Below are positions 8,678 through 17,370 of a DNA stretch of 64,000 nucleotides, piece after piece. A program made the position numbers and the translations under genes. The stretch comes from SZUA-36 sp963801195. GTDB lineage: Bacteria; Pseudomonadota; Gammaproteobacteria; Xanthomonadales; SZUA-36. Position 1 is the stretch's first letter; the number at the start of each line of letters is the position of its first letter. Where the stretch lies: contig CAWDDX010000003.1 of assembly GCA_963801195.1 (NCBI GenBank), positions 1,178,001-1,242,000 of the forward strand. The letters run 5' to 3'. The notes beneath the pieces were generated by a model. The model saw nothing but the letters and a program-made list of their open reading frames with translations. It was not told the origin of the DNA and made no database searches.

Positions 8678-10924
8678 CTATTTCTGCCACTCCGGTTTCT
8701 GCAGCATTTCATTGACGCCATCACGCAGCCTGGCTTTCTCCTGTTGCACTTCCGACATGCGTGCCAATAATTCCGGTCTTTGATTAATGGCTCCAAACTC
8801 GGGCCTCTGCAGTTGTTCAACACGCCGCAGATTGCTGGCAATTGGTTGCGAAAGGTCAACGTCGATGGCCAGCCGTTCAGCTTCGTCCAGCCGGCCCCGC
8901 ATCTGTGCATCGAGAACCTGGTTTAATGCAAAATCACGCCAGCGTGGGAACGCCCGCTCGAGGTTGGCCGCATACTGCAGCCAGGCTTGCCCGGCTTCTT
9001 CGGGCGGTTTGAATGCAGGCATGAGTAGTATCATTTCTCTTTGCATTCGCAAGCCTTTGAAGTCGCCGGGAAACGTTGCGAAATCTTCCAGTTCCGGTCT
9101 GATCGAGAGCAGAAAATCATAAGCTTCGCGCTGGCGCCCGTTTTTTGACATCAACTCGCCATACACGTCCAGTGCGGTGAAAAAAGAACCCTGGCGTATG
9201 GAGACCTGGTCTTTGATCATGCTTTGTGCGAGAGACAATGCCAGCCCCATGTCGCCACTGGCATAGGCCTGTTGCAAGCGCACCCGTCGACCGACGGCTG
9301 ACTGTGGGGCCATTGCAATCGACTTCGCGGCCCAGTGATTGCCTTCCTCGAGCAGGCCGAGATTGAAAAAGTCCTGCGCCAGTTCGGCAGCCAGTTCGTG
9401 ATCCTGCGGGTCGACCTCGACCGCCTTGCGCCGCCATTCAAGTGTGCCATTGAGGTCGCCGAGTTCAGCCTTGAGATCGCCGATATCAAAATAAATGTTG
9501 GGATCATCGGGTTGCAGGGCCAGTGCGCGTTGCAGCGACACCATGGCCTCATCGTAACGCTTCATTCTCGTGAATGTTTTACCGAGTGTGTCATGCAGGT
9601 TAGCATCCAGGGGATCGACCAACAGACCGGCCTGGATCACTTCGACGGCTTCCTGGTGCCGGCCCTGGTTGAACGAGAGATTGAGTGCAACGTAATCACG
9701 CAAAAATGAACCATTTGGCAACAAGGGCAACAGGTCGCGTAATTCCTGGAATTTGCGAGCACGTTCTTCCGGAATGAATTTGTCGTTGATACCCAATTCG
9801 GATTGCAGTTTCAGCGCCCGTGCCATGTAGTTTTCCGGTTCCACGACAAGCACTTGCTCTATCAAGGGCAGGGCCTGGTGCAGGGCATCATCCGCGTTGA
9901 TCGCGCCGGTCCATCCCATCAACTGGTAATTGCGCGCCAGTGCGAGCTTGGCGTCGACGAATTCCGGATCGGCAGCCAGCGCTTCTTTGAACAAGCTTTG
10001 CGCCAGCGGCAGGCTGGAGAAAGAATTCATTGCCTGTTGTTCCAGGCCTTTCAGATAGGCTTCGTAGGCGGACAAATTCTTGGTATCCACATTGTGGATG
10101 ACTTCGTTGCCCCCCAGCAAGGACACATCGAGGGCATTGGCGACATCGTTGGCGATTTCATCCTGGATGGCGAAGATGTCATCCAGCGTGCGGTCGTAAT
10201 TTTGCGACCAGACATGGAAGCCATCTTCCGCGCGTATCAACTGGGCGGTGATACGCACGCGGTTGCCGGACTTTTGCACGCTGCCTTCAAGCACGTGCTC
10301 CACGCCGAGGATTTTCGAGATTTCCGCAATGCCCGTGTCCTTGCCTTTGAACGCAAAAGAGGAGGTGCGCGCCGCCACCCGCAAATCAGGCAACTGGGCC
10401 AGCATGTGTAGCAGGGTTTCAGTCAGGCCATCGGAAAAGTATTCGTTGTTGGCGTCGCCGCTCATATTGACGAAGGGCAGGACCGCCACGGACGGGCCGG
10501 TTTTAGTAACAGCTTCTGTAGCTCCCGCTTGTTGGACGGTCTGTGCTTCAGTGGCAGTCGCCGATTGTCCGCTGTCGTCCTTCAGCACGAACCGGTCGAG
10601 CACCAGGAACGCGATGATGATCGCCATGATGCCAATGATCATCCTGTCCAGTTTGCGGCCGGTCTGATGGGTGACGGACTGGCTCCGGTCGACATCCTTT
10701 TCTTTCTTGATACCCTCGGGCGTCATCTCGAACGCCCAGGCAAACATCACCACCAGCGGGAAACCGATCGCCAGCACCAGCATAATGGCCTGGATCACCC
10801 ACGCAGGCGCGTCGATGTTTTCCAGCACCAGGTCGGCGAGTTGCAGCAGGAACCAGCTGGCCACGCCGTAGGCGATAGCCACCCGAATCACGTTGCGGCG
10901 TTTGAGTTCTTCAAAAAAGCTCAT
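8678..10924 (-). CDS. T10: membrane-anchored FlgO-like/TPR protein
   Basis: 748 aa from MSFFEELKRRNVIRVAIAY, the longest intact member. The membrane segment (LADLVLENIDAPAWVIQ) is close to those of T14 and T15, while the FlgO domain (about 145-270) and TPR region pair with T11. The TPR part has well-formed units such as PLDANLHDTLGKTFTRMKRY and PDDPNIYFDIGDLKAELGDL. Its ATG overlaps the stop of the stub/array reading frame B (ATGA). The start at MSFF is preferred over an in-frame ATG seven codons upstream, which lies at the edge of the repeat array. Confidence 0.87.
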   Translation of the reverse strand: MSFFEELKRRNVIRVAIAYGVASWFLLQLADLVLENIDAPAWVIQAIMLVLAIGFPLVVMFAWAFEMTPEGIKKEKDVDRSQSVTHQTGRKLDRMIIGIMAIIIAFLVLDRFVLKDDSGQSATATEAQTVQQAGATEAVTKTGPSVAVLPFVNMSGDANNEYFSDGLTETLLHMLAQLPDLRVAARTSSFAFKGKDTGIAEISKILGVEHVLEGSVQKSGNRVRITAQLIRAEDGFHVWSQNYDRTLDDIFAIQDEIANDVANALDVSLLGGNEVIHNVDTKNLSAYEAYLKGLEQQAMNSFSSLPLAQSLFKEALAADPEFVDAKLALARNYQLMGWTGAINADDALHQALPLIEQVLVVEPENYMARALKLQSELGINDKFIPEERARKFQELRDLLPLLPNGSFLRDYVALNLSFNQGRHQEAVEVIQAGLLVDPLDANLHDTLGKTFTRMKRYDEAMVSLQRALALQPDDPNIYFDIGDLKAELGDLNGTLEWRRKAVEVDPQDHELAAELAQDFFNLGLLEEGNHWAAKSIAMAPQSAVGRRVRLQQAYASGDMGLALSLAQSMIKDQVSIRQGSFFTALDVYGELMSKNGRQREAYDFLLSIRPELEDFATFPGDFKGLRMQREMILLMPAFKPPEEAGQAWLQYAANLERAFPRWRDFALNQVLDAQMRGRLDEAERLAIDVDLSQPIASNLRRVEQLQRPEFGAINQRPELLARMSEVQQEKARLRDGVNEMLQKPEWQK

Positions 10925-11187
10925 GACATTACCTTCCCTTGGCACAGGGATGTGCCAATGCGAGCCAAAGGCGAGCGCAGGAGCGGAGCAGACTCGCGCG
11001 TCTGCGCAGCGACATGCAAGCGGGCCAGGGATGGCCCGTCTTGCTCATATCTTGCACACAGGGATGTGCCAGTGCGAGCCAAAGGCGAGTGCAGGAGCGG
11101 AGCAGACTCGCGCGTCTGCGCAGCGACATGCAAGCGGGCCAGGGATGGCCCGTCTTGCTCATGATGAAGTTCGTTAAAAAAGGACAT
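10921..11187 (-). pseudogene. Seven-codon paralog stub fused in frame to repeat array B
   Basis: The frame opens MSFFNEL, exactly as the paralogs do, on an ATG that overlaps the TGA of T9 (TGATG). After codon 7 the usual KRRN is replaced by HHEQDGPS, and the frame runs through two 114-bp repeats. It stops at TGA 10921-10923, inside the T10 start (ATGA). The 88-codon frame therefore bridges T9 and T10 without a translational gap. It is either a relic of a recombined paralog or a tolerated spacer peptide. Low confidence that it makes a functional protein. Confidence 0.5.
10938..11165. repeat. 114-bp tandem repeat array B (two copies)
   Basis: Copies start with CACAGGG at 10943 and 11057. Compared with array A they read GCGAGCCAAAGGCGAG where A has GCGAGCCGCAGGCGAG, and TCGCGC where A has TCACGC between the GCAGAC/GTCTGC arms. 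The palindromes are kept. The distal junction (GTCTTGCTCATGATGAAGTT) is the same type as in array C. Confidence 0.92.
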
Positions 11188-13379
11188 CAGTTGGTTTCTC
11201 CGGATGCCGGGCCGGGTGTCTCAACCGGGTTGTTCAGGTAGTACTCGCGCCGCATGGTTTCTGCCGCCTTGAGCGTGTCCTGGTGAAAAGCGATGAATTC
11301 CGAGTTGTCCTGCCAGCGTTTGAAAACCGGGTTCCTGAGCAACTCCCAGTGATTTCCGAATCCTTGTGCCCGGGCAGCGGCGAGTTCCCGCAGCACTCCC
11401 GGCAGGTCATTGTGGATGGACGCGACACAGGCGTCGGCAAACAGCACGTTCCTGTTTGGCGGTTCCGACTGGCGAAGCTGTGCCAGGAGACGGGATGACT
11501 TGTCGAGCAGTCGGTCGCGCTTTTCCGTTTGGCCGGCCTTGTCGTAGACGTCGGCCAAGAGCACGGCGGCCATGACCTGGTCACCCGAGAGATCTCCGCT
11601 GGCCTCGTAACCGCTTGCGTCCAATGCCAGAACCAAGTCATCAATTGCGGCTTCAAGCTCGCCCATATCCATCAGCACGATGCTGCGATAGGACAGCAGT
11701 TGCATACGACCGGGCTGTGATTTAAGCAGTTCTTCAACCAACGCGAGCAAACCGCTAAAATCACCCGTAGAGTACGTCACGACGATTTCTGCATTCCGTG
11801 TCCACTGGCCATCGGCACCACGGCTGCGCGCCTGTTCCAGCCAGTAGTTAACCAGTCCAGCGTCGTCCAGTTGCAAACTGGCAATGGTATTCTGTGCCGC
11901 CATGTAGATATCGCCGGGCCTTAACCGGTGCGCGTTGCGGTACATGGGTATGGCTTTTTGCGGCAGACCTTGATCGCGAAAAAGGTCTCCCCAGAGTTCG
12001 TAGGGCAGAGGGTCATCGGGGTTGGCGGCGATCAGTGCCTGGATTTCGTTGCCTGCGTCGTCAAACCTGTTCATTGCAATCAATTGATGTACATGCATTC
12101 TGCGCACCGGGGGTGAAAGCGGATCGAGCGCCAGGGCCCGCTCGGTTATTTCCATCGCTTCATTATTTTCGAACTGCCTGTTCAGACTATTGCGGTACCA
12201 AAGCATTGCGTTGACATAGTTCGGGTTGACCGACAGGGCTTTCTGAAAGTGCGCCTCGGCCTCGTGGTTATGACCCAGGTTGTTCAGTAGAAGGCCAAAA
12301 GACGTATGCGCTTCCGGAGAGTCCGGGTCGATGGAAAGCGCTTTGTCCACCGCGGTCCTCGCCAGGGCGTGTGCTTCGCCTTGCGGCAGGTCTCCGTAAT
12401 CGGAGAGGAACAGGTAGGCGTCCGCGAGGCCGCCGTAGGCCGGTGCAAAGGCCGGATCGATCTCGAGCGCCTTAAGGTAATAATCCCTGGCCCGTTCAAA
12501 CCCCTGTTGAGAATATTCACGGGCATGGTGCCGGCCGAGAAGATACAGGTCGTAGGCTTCAAAGTTGTCGGTCGATGCGGTGCTGGTGAGCGGTTTTGCA
12601 TCGTGGCCGAGTAGCGGCAGCTTCAGGGCATCGACGATGGCCTGTGCAATTTCATCCTGTACCTCGAAGATATTATCGAGTTCGCGGTCATAGGTTTCCG
12701 ACCAAAGGTGGAAACCGTCGTCGACCTTGATCAACTGCGCCGTGATACGGGCCTGGTTACCGGATTTGCGCACCGAGCCTTCCAGCACGGTTGCGACATT
12801 CAGCTGTTTGCCGATCTCGGCGATGTCGGATCCCGAGTTGCGGAATTTGAAAGACGATGTCCGTGCGGCGACCTTGAGGCCGTCGACCTTAGCCAGCAGG
12901 TTCAGGAGTTCTTCCGACAGGCCATCGGAGAAATAGTCATTGTCCTTGTCGGCGCTCATATTGACGAAGGGCAACACGGCGATGGACTTGCCTATGCTTG
13001 CTTCTGCAACGTCCGCCGGAGCTTCGACAGGTGCCGGTGCGATGAATTTATCCCAGGCAAAATAGCCAAGCGCCAGCGCCATGACCACAATAATCGTGCG
13101 GTCCAGCTTCCTGCCGGTCGTGGACGTGATGGACTCGTCACGGACGACATCTTTTTCCTTCTTGAGACCCTCCGGCGTCATCTCGAACGCCCAGGCGAAG
13201 AGCAACGCCAGTGGAAAACCGATGCCGAGCACCAGCATGATGATGCGGAACACCCAGTCCGGCGCGCCGACATTATTGATGACGACATCCGCGACCTGCA
13301 TCACCAACCAGGCGACCACCAGGTAGGCGATGCCTACGCGAAAGACGTTACGGCGCTTGAGTTCGTTAAAGAAGCTCAT
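11187..13379 (-). CDS. T9: membrane-anchored FlgO-like/TPR protein
   Basis: 730 aa; the start overlaps the TGA of T8 (ATGA). Helices are at about 13-33, 46-66 and 93-110. The membrane segment (VVAWLVMQVADVVINNVGAP) is nearly identical to that of T7, yet the TPR and C-terminal parts are unrelated in detail. The FlgO-like domain spans about 132-250 (SIAVLPFVNMSADKDNDYFSDGL, LEGSVRKSGNQARITAQL, HLWSETYDRELDNIFEVQ). Several clear TPR units follow (for example PAFAPAYGGLADAYLFLSDY and PDSPEAHTSFGLLLNNLG). The C-terminus is short and Pro/Gly rich. Confidence 0.87.
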   Translation of the reverse strand: MSFFNELKRRNVFRVGIAYLVVAWLVMQVADVVINNVGAPDWVFRIIMLVLGIGFPLALLFAWAFEMTPEGLKKEKDVVRDESITSTTGRKLDRTIIVVMALALGYFAWDKFIAPAPVEAPADVAEASIGKSIAVLPFVNMSADKDNDYFSDGLSEELLNLLAKVDGLKVAARTSSFKFRNSGSDIAEIGKQLNVATVLEGSVRKSGNQARITAQLIKVDDGFHLWSETYDRELDNIFEVQDEIAQAIVDALKLPLLGHDAKPLTSTASTDNFEAYDLYLLGRHHAREYSQQGFERARDYYLKALEIDPAFAPAYGGLADAYLFLSDYGDLPQGEAHALARTAVDKALSIDPDSPEAHTSFGLLLNNLGHNHEAEAHFQKALSVNPNYVNAMLWYRNSLNRQFENNEAMEITERALALDPLSPPVRRMHVHQLIAMNRFDDAGNEIQALIAANPDDPLPYELWGDLFRDQGLPQKAIPMYRNAHRLRPGDIYMAAQNTIASLQLDDAGLVNYWLEQARSRGADGQWTRNAEIVVTYSTGDFSGLLALVEELLKSQPGRMQLLSYRSIVLMDMGELEAAIDDLVLALDASGYEASGDLSGDQVMAAVLLADVYDKAGQTEKRDRLLDKSSRLLAQLRQSEPPNRNVLFADACVASIHNDLPGVLRELAAARAQGFGNHWELLRNPVFKRWQDNSEFIAFHQDTLKAAETMRREYYLNNPVETPGPASGETN

Positions 13380-15496
13380 TGCGCTTGCTCCTCGAGGTTC
13401 AGCGGCCTGATCATCTCGTTGAAGCGTTCGTCATCGCGGAAGAAATCCCACTGCGGGTCCAGATAGAGCAACCAACGGTCGAACCCACCGGGAACAGACA
13501 ACAGCCTCTGTATTTCCAGCAACGCTTCGTCGCGATTGCCGGACATGGCCAGGATCCATGCGCGTGTCTGTGAAAGCCCTACCCCGGCATAACTGTCCCG
13601 GGATTCCGGTATTAACGTGCAAGCCTGATTGGCGGCCTCGAGTGCCTTTGCCAGGTCGCCCGTTTGGGCATACGCAATGGCCAGTGCCGCCAAATTTTGT
13701 GCATCACTTTTATTTGAACCTGAAGAAGCGGATTGCAACTCCAAAAAAGCCTTGATCGCGCGTTGCGCAAATTCCAGTGCCAGTTCCTGATTTCCCATAT
13801 AACCGTATACCTGGCTTTTGCCTATCAGTTCATATCCCCTGGAAACGGGGTCATCAAAAAAACCGGAAAGTTTCGGGGAATCATAAATATCGATGGCTTT
13901 CTGATAATCGCGTTCCAGCAAGGGCAGATAGAATGCGGCGTCGCGATACGGGGCCCCGGCATTGGGTTCAATCTGCGCGAACAGGTTCCTGGCGTGGGCC
14001 AGGTCACCATCACGATAGACCATTAGCCACAAATAATTGCCCTTGATATCCATCGCCTCTGGATATGTTTCCATCCAGGAAGTGATCAGCGGTTCAGCGC
14101 GGTCGTACTCCCGCATATAGATTAATGTCTCTATCATCGCTGAACGGGCTTCACCGTCACCGGGTTCGAGTTCGAAAGCCAGTTGAAAGCTGCTGACGGC
14201 CTGCTCCGCCTTTCCGGTTCGTCTTAGGGTATAGGCCAGCAGCTTTAATAAATTGGCATCCCGGGGACTTGCTTTGGTGGCCGCGCGGAAGGCAACTTCC
14301 GCTTCGTGGTAGTTATTTTCAATGCGGTATAGATACTCACCCCTGGCGGCCAGTGTTTCGGGCAGGAATGGGCCGAATTCAGTGGCCTTGCTGAGCGCCT
14401 GGCGAACCTGTTGCAAACGTTCAACACTATCGTCATAGCCTTGCCAGATGCCCTGAGCGTAGGTACGGACCAGCATGGCCCAGGCCAGGGCGAACCCGGG
14501 GTCCAACTCGACGGCTTTTTCAAGCCACGGCTCTGCCTCCTCAAATTTTTGCCGTGTATAGTCCGGCTGCAGGAAGATGTTTTTGGCATGTAAATAGGCC
14601 TCGTAAGCCTCGAGGCTGCGGGTGGGCAATTGCGCCAGCGCATCGGTTTCTTCATTGGTCAATTCACCGCGGACGGCATTGACGATCTGGCGGGTGATTT
14701 CGGACTGGATATCAAAAATGTTTTCAACCGTCATTTCACGGTCGAAGGTCTCGGCCCACAGATGTTCGTCGGTATTGACGTCTATTAACTGGGCATTGAT
14801 ACGGATACGGTTGCCGGCACGCTGGATACCACCCTCGAGAATCGTCGAAACACCCAGTTCAACAGCTATTTCCGGAATGGTTTTCTCGGTGTTTTTGTAT
14901 TTCATCACCGAGGTTCTCGAGATGACTTTCAGATCGGCAATTTTCGCCAGCTGGGTTAAAAGGTCGTCGTGGATGCCGTCGGTGAAGAACAGGTCTTCTT
15001 CCTGGTTGCTGCGGTTGGCGAAGGGCAGGACGGCTATGGAGTTGCCGGTGGCGATAACCGGGGTCAGAGTCAATTCCCCATTTACCGGGCTAACAGTCTT
15101 TGAAGTCCCGCTAAGGGGAATTGACGCAGGCCCCACCTCTGCGGGCCCTCCATTCTGAAAACGCGACTCCCAGATAAAGTAGCCGGCCACCAGAACCAAA
15201 ACACCGATAATCGCAAGGTCGAGCTTACGGCCGGTCTGTTTGGTTATGGTCTGGGTACGGTCAACATCCTTTTCTTTCTTCAGGCCTTCCGGGGTCATCT
15301 CGAAAGCCCAGGCGAAAATCAGTACGAAGGGCAGACCCAGTAACAGGAACACCACGAAGATTTTCAGCACCCAGTCCGGCGCGCCAAAATTCTCCGTGGC
15401 AAATTCCGCCACCTGCGAGGTCAGCCAGCCGACCACGACGTATGCCAGGCCAACCCGGATGACGTTGCGGCGTTTGAGTTCGGTGAAGAAGCTCAT
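13376..15496 (-). CDS. T8: FlgO-like/TPR protein of the IHDDLL subtype
   Basis: 706 aa; ATGA overlaps with both neighbours. The FlgO-like domain is of a second type shared with T1 and T4: FANRSNQEEDLFFTDGIHDDLLTQLAKI, VISRTSV, LEGGIQRAGNRIRINAQL and EHLWAETFDREMTVENIF, in place of YFSDGL.EELL, ARTSSF and VRKSGN. The linker between the third helix (about 93-110) and the FlgO domain (about 155) is encoded partly by a 75-bp inverted repeat with GGGGTCAGAGTCAATTCCCC at one end. The TPR region is long, and the tail RFNEMIRPLNLEEQAQ is short. Confidence 0.87.
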   Translation of the reverse strand: MSFFTELKRRNVIRVGLAYVVVGWLTSQVAEFATENFGAPDWVLKIFVVFLLLGLPFVLIFAWAFEMTPEGLKKEKDVDRTQTITKQTGRKLDLAIIGVLVLVAGYFIWESRFQNGGPAEVGPASIPLSGTSKTVSPVNGELTLTPVIATGNSIAVLPFANRSNQEEDLFFTDGIHDDLLTQLAKIADLKVISRTSVMKYKNTEKTIPEIAVELGVSTILEGGIQRAGNRIRINAQLIDVNTDEHLWAETFDREMTVENIFDIQSEITRQIVNAVRGELTNEETDALAQLPTRSLEAYEAYLHAKNIFLQPDYTRQKFEEAEPWLEKAVELDPGFALAWAMLVRTYAQGIWQGYDDSVERLQQVRQALSKATEFGPFLPETLAARGEYLYRIENNYHEAEVAFRAATKASPRDANLLKLLAYTLRRTGKAEQAVSSFQLAFELEPGDGEARSAMIETLIYMREYDRAEPLITSWMETYPEAMDIKGNYLWLMVYRDGDLAHARNLFAQIEPNAGAPYRDAAFYLPLLERDYQKAIDIYDSPKLSGFFDDPVSRGYELIGKSQVYGYMGNQELALEFAQRAIKAFLELQSASSGSNKSDAQNLAALAIAYAQTGDLAKALEAANQACTLIPESRDSYAGVGLSQTRAWILAMSGNRDEALLEIQRLLSVPGGFDRWLLYLDPQWDFFRDDERFNEMIRPLNLEEQAQ
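15060..15134. repeat. REP-like inverted pair inside the T8 linker
   Basis: The arms GGGGTCAGAGTCAATTCCCC (15060-15079) and GGGGAATTGACGCAGGCCCC (15115-15134) are inverted: the inner 11 bases and the outer GGGG pair. The element is in frame and codes for linker residues. The GGGGTCAGA core resembles palindromes associated with RAYT (Y1) transposases in other genomes; that link is from memory. Confidence 0.65.
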
Positions 15497-17370
15497 TGCG
15501 TTTCACACTCGATGCTGGCGCCTTCAACGCGGCAATAATCCGGGTTGCCGTGTTTGCGCCAGTAGTCCGCCATGCCAGTGCTTTCGAAGAACGCCGGCAT
15601 TAAAGGACTGGACAGTTGTGCACGGTCATATGCGACCCATATGAGATAAAGCGGGTTTGCAGCGCGAAGACCGTTGCCTCGTTCCTGCATGTTCCTGAAA
15701 GCTACAAGCACCTCTTCGGTCGCACCAATTCGCCACAATGGGTTTACGGTTTCGTCGCCGAATGTCAGTTTATAGCTTGTCAGCGTTTCTACCGCCTGTT
15801 TCTTGAGTTTTGGGTCCCGCAGGACTGAGAAAACGGCGGCTGCCAAAACATCAGAACCGGTAGATTCAATTTCACTTGTTCGTGCAATCTGTTCAGCAAC
15901 TTCGAGGTTGCCTGAGAACAGTTCATAGTCACTTGAATTCACGTCGTTATAACCGGGGTAGAGTTGCTGAATCTTCTGATAGGTGCTCAGCATGGATTCA
16001 ACATCACCCTTAACCGTATAAGCCATAAACAGCCAATACTGCAGGTTGGTGAATACCGGATCGAGCTTTTCTGCCTGGTGAAATATGACCAGGGCCTGTT
16101 CGGTATAACCGAGGCTGAGAAGTTCAATACCCTTCCACAACAGGGAGTTGGTCTCGTTCGGGTTCAGGCGGATGGCCAGGTCGTATTCCCGCATGGCGTC
16201 TTCCCATGCCAAATCGCCCATATGAATCAAGCCGAGGACCGCGTGGGCGAAACCATTGTCAGGGTCGATAGCAATGGCGCGCATGGCGGCTCGTTGCCCA
16301 TCTTTATAGTAGTTATCAAAATCGTCCTCCCGGGAATAACCATAAACGACGTTTGCGGCTGCCAGGTTGGCCCAGGCTTCGGCAAAATCGGGGTCCAGGT
16401 CGACCGCCTGTTTGAGTAGCTTAATTGCCTGTGCCAGTTGTTCCTGGCCCCGGTTTTGGTAGAAGTGTCGTCCGCGCAGGAATAACTGGTAAGCCTCGAG
16501 ATTGTGTGTCGGTTTTCCATTTTGCCCAGCGGTTCCCAACGTGACCTGCAGTTGCTGGGCAATTGCCTTTGAAATCTCCTCCTGGATTTCAAACACGTTT
16601 TCCATTTTGCGGTTGTAAGCATCCGACCACAGGTGGGAATCGGTCGCCACTTCGATCAACTGCGCGGTGATGCGAATATCGTCGCCGGCTTTACGCACAC
16701 TGCCTTCCAGCACATGGGTCACATGAAGTTGCGCAGCGATGGTGGGGATATCGACATCCTTGCCTTTGAACGCAAAAGCCGAGGTCCGTGAAATCACCCG
16801 CAAATCCTTGATCTGGGCAAGAACATTCAACAGTTCTTCCGATAAGCCATCCGAGAAGAACTCCTGGTCCGGATCATTGCTCATGTTGACGAAGGGCAGC
16901 ACGACGATGGATCTTTGCGTGTCAGCCATCTGAGGCGGTGCATTCAAGGTCGGAGCCTCTTTCTCATCACCGCTGGCGGTCATTTGTACAACTGATTCCT
17001 GAGAAAGGGGCTCTGACCGCATTTCATTCATCGTCAATTTGTCATACGCAATGTATGCCAGTGAAAGCATCAGCAAAGCTGCAATGGTGAAATTGAGTTT
17101 CTGACCGGTCCGGGATGCAATGGACTGGCTGCGATCGACGTCTTTTTCCTTCTTCAGTCCCTCGGGTGTCATTTCAAACGCCCAGGCAAAGACCAGCACC
17201 AGCGGGAAACCGATACCGAGCACCAGCATGATGATCTGGAACACCCAACCCGGTGCGCCGACGTTATTGATGACGACATCCGCCACCTGCATCACCAGCC
17301 AGGCGACCACCAGGTAAGCGATGCCCACCCTGAAGACGTTGCGGCGTTTGAGTTCGTTGAAGAAACTCAT
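15493..17370 (-). CDS. T7: membrane-anchored FlgO-like/TPR protein
   Basis: 625 aa; the start overlaps the TGA of T6 and the stop overlaps the T8 start. The membrane part is almost the same as that of T9. The linker (about 115-155, MNEMRSEPLSQESVVQ) is partly encoded by a GGTCAGAGCCCC half-element (17001-17018 on the other strand). The FlgO domain spans about 157-285 (SIVVLPFVNMSNDPDQEFFSDGL, ISRTSAFAFKGKD). TPR units are regular (for example PDFAEAWANLAAANVVYGYS, PNETNSLLWKGIELLSLGY). The C-terminus carries a Cys pair (PDYC...IEC) like that of T14. Confidence 0.87.
   Translation of the reverse strand: MSFFNELKRRNVFRVGIAYLVVAWLVMQVADVVINNVGAPGWVFQIIMLVLGIGFPLVLVFAWAFEMTPEGLKKEKDVDRSQSIASRTGQKLNFTIAALLMLSLAYIAYDKLTMNEMRSEPLSQESVVQMTASGDEKEAPTLNAPPQMADTQRSIVVLPFVNMSNDPDQEFFSDGLSEELLNVLAQIKDLRVISRTSAFAFKGKDVDIPTIAAQLHVTHVLEGSVRKAGDDIRITAQLIEVATDSHLWSDAYNRKMENVFEIQEEISKAIAQQLQVTLGTAGQNGKPTHNLEAYQLFLRGRHFYQNRGQEQLAQAIKLLKQAVDLDPDFAEAWANLAAANVVYGYSREDDFDNYYKDGQRAAMRAIAIDPDNGFAHAVLGLIHMGDLAWEDAMREYDLAIRLNPNETNSLLWKGIELLSLGYTEQALVIFHQAEKLDPVFTNLQYWLFMAYTVKGDVESMLSTYQKIQQLYPGYNDVNSSDYELFSGNLEVAEQIARTSEIESTGSDVLAAAVFSVLRDPKLKKQAVETLTSYKLTFGDETVNPLWRIGATEEVLVAFRNMQERGNGLRAANPLYLIWVAYDRAQLSSPLMPAFFESTGMADYWRKHGNPDYCRVEGASIECETQ

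Noticed and set aside
10921..11187. Insertion of array B by transposition with target-site duplication
   Set aside because: The flanking paralog starts (MSFFNEL and MSFFEEL) are similar but not identical in DNA, so they are better explained by recombination between paralogs.
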